Made by a program: the position numbers and the translations under genes. Shown piece by piece: positions 58,935 to 64,000 of a stretch of DNA of 64,000 nt. Within the stretch, counting starts at the first letter, position 1. Each line of letters opens with the position of its first letter. The stretch covers positions 14,082,872 through 14,146,871 of the forward strand of contig NC_079485.1 of the NCBI RefSeq assembly GCF_026230105.1, read 5' to 3'. The notes below the pieces were generated by a model. The model searched no databases. It was not told the origin of the DNA and saw only the letters and a program-made list of their open reading frames with translations. Source of the DNA: Diorhabda sublineata. Taxonomy: Eukaryota > Arthropoda > Insecta > Coleoptera > Chrysomelidae.

Positions 58935-59710
58935 TGCAGTAGCGGTTTGAAACGAACGAGTTTTTTTCTCGTAAGCTCTCGAGCAACGTATCAATCTCAC
59001 ATTTCTCGTTAAATTGAAAAAAACTCCGACTGAGTGCTATCAATTGTTGCAAGAGGCCTATGGGCACAATTTTCTATCTCGTGCGCGTGTTTTTGAGTGT
59101 TATAAGCGCTTTAGTGAGCGCCTAGAGAGCACTGAAGATGGCCATCGCCCAGGTAGCCCTGTGACTGTTTCAATTCCAGAAACAGTGACCAAAATCAACC
59201 AAATTGTGCGTGCAATCGTCGAATGAGCATCCGGATGATTGCCGAGGCTGTAAACCCCGATAAAGAAACGGCTAGAAAAATGTTACAAGAGGAATTTCAC
59301 ATGACAAAAGTCTGTGCGAAGCTGGCGCTAAAAAATATGACTCCTGACCAAAAGCTCTTGCGTCAACGGGTCTACTCATATTTCCTTGAAAGGTTATAAC
59401 GGTTAGAAAGTTTAGAAAAAGATCTACTTTGAAAGGGACCCGATTTGAGTCGATGGAAGCGGTAAAGCAAAAAACGGCAGAGCTCCTGAAGACCATCTGG
59501 AAGAAGATTTCCAGTACTTTGATCAATAGAAAAAACGTATGGAAAGGTGTGTGGCGAGGGAAGGGGAGTATATTGAAAGGAAGCATACGAATGTAAAATA
59601 ATTTCTATAATAAAACCCTTTCTCGTAACCAGAGTGAAGAAGCGATGAAAACAAGACAGGACCTCGCACCCAAGGTTCTGAAGGAAGGAAAATTTTAAAT
59701 GACACACAGA
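58935..59710 (+). mobile_element. mariner deletion derivative: both DNA-binding domains joined to the C-terminal tail
   Basis: The plus strand reads LKKTPTECYQLLQEAYGHNF then LSRARVFECYKRFSERLEST and EDGHRPGSP, the first helix-turn-helix of mariners. After a frameshift MSIRMIAEAVNPDKETARKM and CAKLALKNMTPDQKLLRQRV follow as the second helix-turn-helix. At about 59,400 it jumps straight to LKGTRFESMEAVKQKTAELL and KKISSTLINRKNVWKGVWRG, the C-terminal segment. The whole DDE catalytic core of about 150 codons is missing. A lineage different from the 5.2-kb family. Confidence 0.82.
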
Positions 59711-59849
59711 TAATATTAATCTGCTTGGTCAAGAATACATGTTGGACTAATAAATGACTTACTGAAAAAAAATCTGACCACATAAACTAGTCAATTATTA
59801 TTTGACTCAACTTTTTCGAACCAGTAAATTGGCTAATTAGGAATTTACT

Positions 59850-60010
59850 AATAAACTTAATATCAGGTCTACAAAAAAAATCGTTGATGCTCTCAACATG
59901 CTGAAAATTGTTTTTCAAATAATATTGTCTGAAAATTTTTAATCAGATCTTATTGCTGTACCCAACCTAACCTCAAATTAACAAAAGATCCTCATGTTAA
60001 CTCGAAAGGT
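59850..60010. repeat. Dispersed repeat, copy B
   Basis: The counterpart of 53,205-53,350. It contains ACCCAACCTAACCTC (telomere-like) and AAAAGATCCTCATGTTAACT. Confidence 0.5.
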
Positions 60011-60305
60011 TAACGTTCCAACACCTAGGACTAAATTTGAATAGCAAACTAAAGTAATAGGATTATTCCAAAAAGAAAACAAAGAAACTGAACCTCAGAT
60101 GTAAAAAATTACATTGGTTACTAGGAAGAAGCTCATGTCAACAACATTGTACATCGGGAACTCCATATAAAAACAGTCAATCACGAGGAACGACTTAATA
60201 ATCACAATGAAATGTTGAAACTTCTCGCTAATTAAGACTCAAAGACAACAAGCCTTTTGAAATTTTGTGAGTAGTGATAGTTAAAACTAAGTTCAATAGT
60301 GTGTG

Positions 60306-60333
60306 GTTAGGTTAGGTCAAGTTAGGTTAGGAT
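60306..60333. repeat. Short interstitial TTAGG-like repeats
   Basis: GGTTAGGTTAGGTCAAGTTA with a further GGTTAGG: about four units of the insect telomere motif TTAGG broken by TCAAG. Short and isolated. Confidence 0.7.
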
Positions 60334-60339
60334 AGTAAA

Positions 60340-61735
60340 GTACTTAGTACTTAGTACTACTACACCAATAAATAAATTTGAAACCCCCATTGAAGTATTG
60401 AACTGTTTAGTTGCGTTTTCTCTAAGACAGGTGAAATCTTTATGACTAAATAAAAGTATCAATACGAGAATTTTATAGTTCATTTAAAAACCACTAAGAT
60501 CCAGATGCTTTAATAGAAAAGCGAACAATGAATTACCGTTTCCATCGCTATTAGATTAATTCAAAAAAAAAATATTTTGTTACACGCATATGTGCGTATT
60601 TGAGTATCTATCTCAACCCCTCTAATTGTTACTTGTATATAATAAATCTCCATCGAAACGTTATCTTATAGATCTGTGGCACACTTATGCGTCTGTTCGA
60701 TTACGGAATGGAGAATAAGCGGCGTCAATGGAAACAAAAACGTTTTGTTACTTACAATCTAACGGACCGGTTTGTTGTAATGCTTTTCAAGTGGTTGAAA
60801 GGGATAATAGATAGATGAATATTTTATCTTATATAGTTTGATTTTATTGACTTTGTTGTATGCTTTTTCCGGGCCCAAAAAGTTAAAGAAACAGGTGAAT
60901 AATCTTTTCTTAAAGAGTTATGAAGAAGAAAAAAAACTTCATTGTCTAAAGGTAAGAAATGAAGCCTTAAAGAATAAGTCAAAAGTAAAATTGATAATAA
61001 AGCACAAGCTTTTGTGAAGCTAATTCGGTCACGTGACTATGCCAAGACATTTGCTTCCTATCTCAACACCCTACAAGCAAATTATGGTTGTATTTAATGT
61101 TAAGATTGGACCAAATCCTATGCTGTAGTGCCACCCGTCTTCGTTAAATCCGCAGCCTGTATCTTTGCTGCATTTATCTCAATCAGATTCCTCACTCTTA
61201 GAAGGTTTTCTAGATTGGTATTGAGTGGTGGTTATCTGATTCTGTCTACGTTGCGTTGTTAGTCGAGTTTATTGGGGCGGCAGGTCTGCACAACGACACC
61301 AAACTAGCAATAAAAATTTCATATTTGTGGAAATAATTACATTTTTGAAGTTTGATTGTCGGCCTTTCAAATATTACATTCAATATATATCATATGTATG
61401 ACTACTACTTTTTTTCCTCTAAATTTCATCAATTTTATTTCGACAAAAAAAAATATAACAATATACAATAATAGCATACGATGAAAAATTTCCATGTCTG
61501 ATTGTCAGAAATACTGTTCGTTTTTGCTGCTAATTCAAATATTCTAGGGTTGTTATCGAATTTTCATTCAGTTTCTAATATTTTGCGGAATTTTTTTCAA
61601 AATAGTCAATTATTTTTGTTCGAATGTAAAAGTGAAGTGAGTTAAATTAGATTTCGTGTGCATAAACTTTCAGTTTATATTTAATCAACGTGTAGAGGTG
61701 ATATCAGTGTAGATTAGTGGAAATTGATGAAATTT
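60340..61735. other. Non-coding stretch with one LINE-related repeat patch
   Basis: A balanced segment at about 60,600-60,790 (GAATGGAGAATAAGCGGCGTC) is unexplained. At 61,240-61,310 the block TTGTTAGTCGAGTTTATTGG followed by GGCGGCAGGTCTGCACAACG is related to 3,815-3,865. No open frame. Confidence 0.45.
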
Positions 61736-61744
61736 TAATAACAA

Positions 61745-62555
61745 CGTGAAAATGAAATGTGATTTATTTAATTTACGTATTGAAAGAGGGCGGCCTCGAA
61801 AAACTACAATTTCTAAACATATTGTATTGATCAGTAATCTGGCGATAGCTGCTCAGATCAATGAATCTCGAGATCTGCCTTTAAGTTCTTCTACAGTGAA
61901 AAGGTGATTGAGAAAAATTAGGAGGGTGGCAATGAAGGAATCACTAAGACGTCAAAATAGGTTGCAGCGGGCTATGGAACATAAAAATTGGAAGCATGAA
62001 GATTGGGAGAGAACTTTATGGAGTGATGACTCAAAGTTTGAGGTATTTGAATCTAAGAGAAGAGTATTAGTGCGCAGGTCAAAGAAAGAACGGATGTTAG
62101 TTCCACGTGTAATCCTGACTGTAAAACATGGCGGCGACTCGGTGATGGGGATGTTTTGGAGGAAGTGCAATTGGAGACCTGGTAAAAATTGAAATGATTT
62201 TAAAGAAAAATGCTTTAAAAAATATTATTCGAAAATGTGGTACGTTCTGATCAGCTTAAAATTCAATTAATCTTCTAGCTTTACAACAAATCATTCCTCC
62301 AAGATGTGCAAAGGGTAGTTGAAAGAATTGGAAATGGATAATGTACTGAAATTAATGATTTGGCCATCACAGTCGCCTGACCTCTACCCAATTGAGTTGT
62401 TGTGGGAGAAATAATAAAGGGGATTATATCGATGATTGAAAAATTATATATCTAAAAATCTATTATATGTTTTTCAAAATATAAATATTAGAATATGTAT
62501 CACGCAAACTATAGGGTGGCGAAAACTTTTGATTGGAAGTATATATAGTGTGTGA
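61745..62555 (+). mobile_element. Tc1-like element, transposase with few breaks
   Basis: From 61,751 the plus strand reads MKCDLFNLRIERGRPRKTTI (GRPRK hinge) then LAIAAQINESRDLPLSSSTV, a single TGA stop at about 61,905, and LRKIRRVAMKESLRRQNRLQ. WKHEDWERTLWSDDSKFEVF (first Asp, normally WSDES) and RRSKKERMLVPRVILTVKHG with GDSVMGMF follow. The second Asp motif is lost (remnant FTTNHSSKMC). The third survives as WPSQSPDLYPIELLWE near 62,365-62,410. The 3' end TATAGGGTGGCGAAAACTTT resembles a Tc1 inverted repeat; the 5' repeat was not found. The least decayed transposase in the window. Confidence 0.85.
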
Positions 62556-62920
62556 TAACTATATGTATTGGAAACAATAATTTTTATTACAATTAGAATT
62601 GAAATATTTACATTTGTGATAATTTATAGTGTTTTTATTTCAAATATAATCGGAAACATGGAAAATATAAAAAAAATGGGAATTATTTTCTGTCTAAATC
62701 TTCCAATATAAAAAGTGTAGTCTCCCGATCAACGAGGTATTGTCGAACAACGACGTTGGGGTGAATTTCGAATATGTAGGGACTTGTAGTAGGTCACTAG
62801 TACGTCTGATCTGAATTCGCTCATTGCTTTTATGTTTGATAAAAGAATATTCCATGATTTTGTAGAAAAAAAAAAAGAATATATACGAGTATAAGTTAGG
62901 TAGCCCAATCGAATTAGTCA

Positions 62921-63730
62921 TTTAGATTCACAAAAATTCTAAGCAGCAAATTTCCTTCGAAATTCGTTGAAGAGGGGTTACTGGTAGTCTAAATTCAAAA
63001 AGTAGAGGTACCAGAATTGTTGCTGCATCCGCCATCTTGATTTAAAGGCTTATTTTTTGTCTCTTGAATAACTCGTTTATTTTCATTTATACACGAAAAA
63101 TAGTTATCAGAGAAGTTGTTATTAAATTAAATTTCCTACAATTTTGATTCTGACCAATTTTTTCCTAGGATCGATTTTTTTCGATTTATACTCGAAAAGA
63201 GAGGGTGAATTTTTGGTTATCGAACAACTCGTTTATAAGAAATCGGAATCATAATAGTAGCAAACAACATTTTCAACACATCCAATTTACAACATCAATA
63301 ATAAGCGCGATAATAAAATACTTAGGTTAACCCCCTCTTTTCGGGTATAAATCGAAAAATACCGATCGTACGAAAAATTGGTTCAATCAAAATTGTAGAA
63401 AGTTTAATTTTGAACAATTTTGTTTATTACAATATTTCGCGTAAAATTGAAAATAAACTGGTTATTCGATAACCAAAAATTCACCCTCTTTTCGATTATA
63501 AATCGAAAAAAATCGATCCTAGGAAAAAATTGGTTCAATCAAAATTCCACAACTTTTGTGGAAACTATTTCTTAAGTTATCCAAGAGATAAAAAATAACC
63601 CTTTAAATAAAGATGGTGGATGCAGCAAGTCTGCTACCTTTACTTTTTGAAGTTAGTTAGACTACCAGTAACCCCCTCCCCCCAACGAATTCCGAAGAAA
63701 ATTTGTTGCTTAGAATTTTCGTAAATCTCA
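62921..63730. mobile_element. Fold-back element with arms of about 300 bp
   Basis: The left arm (about 62,921-63,240) and right arm (about 63,458-63,730) are reverse complements: TTACTGGTAGTCTAA with TTAGACTACCAGTAA, TGCTGCATCCGCCATCTT with AAGATGGTGGATGCAGCA, and CCTAGGATCGATTTTTTTCG with its complement near 63,515-63,535. The spacer includes an extra partial copy of one arm segment (CCCCCTCTTTTCGGGTATAA, near 63,330). No coding capacity. Typical of a long-inverted-repeat MITE or fold-back transposon; no target duplication can be assigned with confidence. Confidence 0.8.
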
Positions 63731-63734
63731 GCCC

Positions 63735-64000
63735 CTCCTTAAAGTCAATCCGACTGGGCTAAGGGTAAAAAACGGATACAAAGAGACACATTTTATAATA
63801 AAATGAAGATGTATTTGTTTTAAAAACGCAACGTTGTAGATTTTTCATTAAATTTCAAATTTCCTTTTTCTCATATTTGAACAAACTGTAAATGGAATGA
63901 AGTCTTTTTGATTCAAAATAAAACTCTCTTTTTATCAAAGGCATTGGAGGAAAAAATATTTGGACAGAACAATATCTGAAATGACATGATTCTATTTCAT
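63735..64000. other. AT-rich right edge
   Basis: No element or coding motif is recognised. Confidence 0.5.

Noticed and set aside
1..64000. tRNA, rRNA, CRISPR or prokaryotic operon signals
   Set aside because: None found by eye. Intron structure and element types are clearly those of an animal nuclear genome.

Overview
This window is insect genomic DNA, AT-rich (roughly two thirds A+T by eye) and crowded with decayed transposable elements. The one host gene I can support is the homeobox gene prospero (pros/Prox family). It lies on the minus strand between about 10.5 kb and the left edge. The species cannot be named from sequence alone. The protein start, the homeo-prospero exon and the mix of mariner, Penelope, LINE and Helitron debris fit an insect, plausibly a beetle.

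prospero region (1-10,760). Exon A (8442-10493) carries the start codon and 684 codons. Exon B (7649-7921) and exon C (7003-7184) follow, with the first 51-52 residues of the homeo-prospero domain in exon C. Between B and C sits a twintron. A U2-type intron (7185-7648, GT-AG) is nested in a U12-type AT-AC intron (7158-7696). The outer intron has a textbook ATATCCTTT donor and a TTCCTTAAC branch site. Splicing by either spliceosome keeps frame, and the choice adds or omits 25 codons just before the homeodomain. This is the arrangement known for Drosophila pros-L and pros-S. The rest of the homeo-prospero domain is not in the window, so the following intron is longer than 7 kb and runs off the left edge. 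Upstream of the start codon are a likely 5' UTR splice acceptor, a GC-rich hairpin and a 65-nt TA run.

Upstream 53 kb (10.8-64 kb). I see no second conserved protein-coding host gene. This stretch is either long 5' introns of prospero or intergenic. Two blocks look more like host sequence than repeats: a GC-rich island at 52.14-52.56 kb and a candidate non-coding exon near 39.44-39.76 kb. The rest is dominated by broken mobile elements. There are several mariner lineages (5.2, 14.0, 20.5, 28.5, 30.4, 34.5, 35.6, 43.3, 48.7, 56.2, 58.9 kb), Tc1-like elements (22.6, 56.7, 61.7 kb), and two other IS630/Tc1/mariner-superfamily types (12.5 and 46 kb; 16.6-17.2 and 23.3 kb). Non-LTR retrotransposon fragments lie at 3.7, 18.2-19.2, 24.4-25.4, 32.2-32.9, 33.4, 40.0-41.2 and 41.4-42.2 kb. 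Two Penelope-like families with GIY-YIG endonuclease domains lie at 21.0, 25.8-28.5 and 36.9 kb, and a Helitron tail lies at 49.4-49.7 kb.

The most informative structures are the prospero twintron, whose U12 signals double as codons of the long isoform; a 2.7-kb near-palindrome of Penelope sequence (25.76-28.49 kb) carrying a roughly 510-bp inverted-repeat-ended element that recurs alone at 45.1 kb; and a fold-back element at 62.9-63.7 kb. No tRNA, rRNA or CRISPR array was recognised. All splice sites and transposon assignments come from reading the sequence; no database search was possible.
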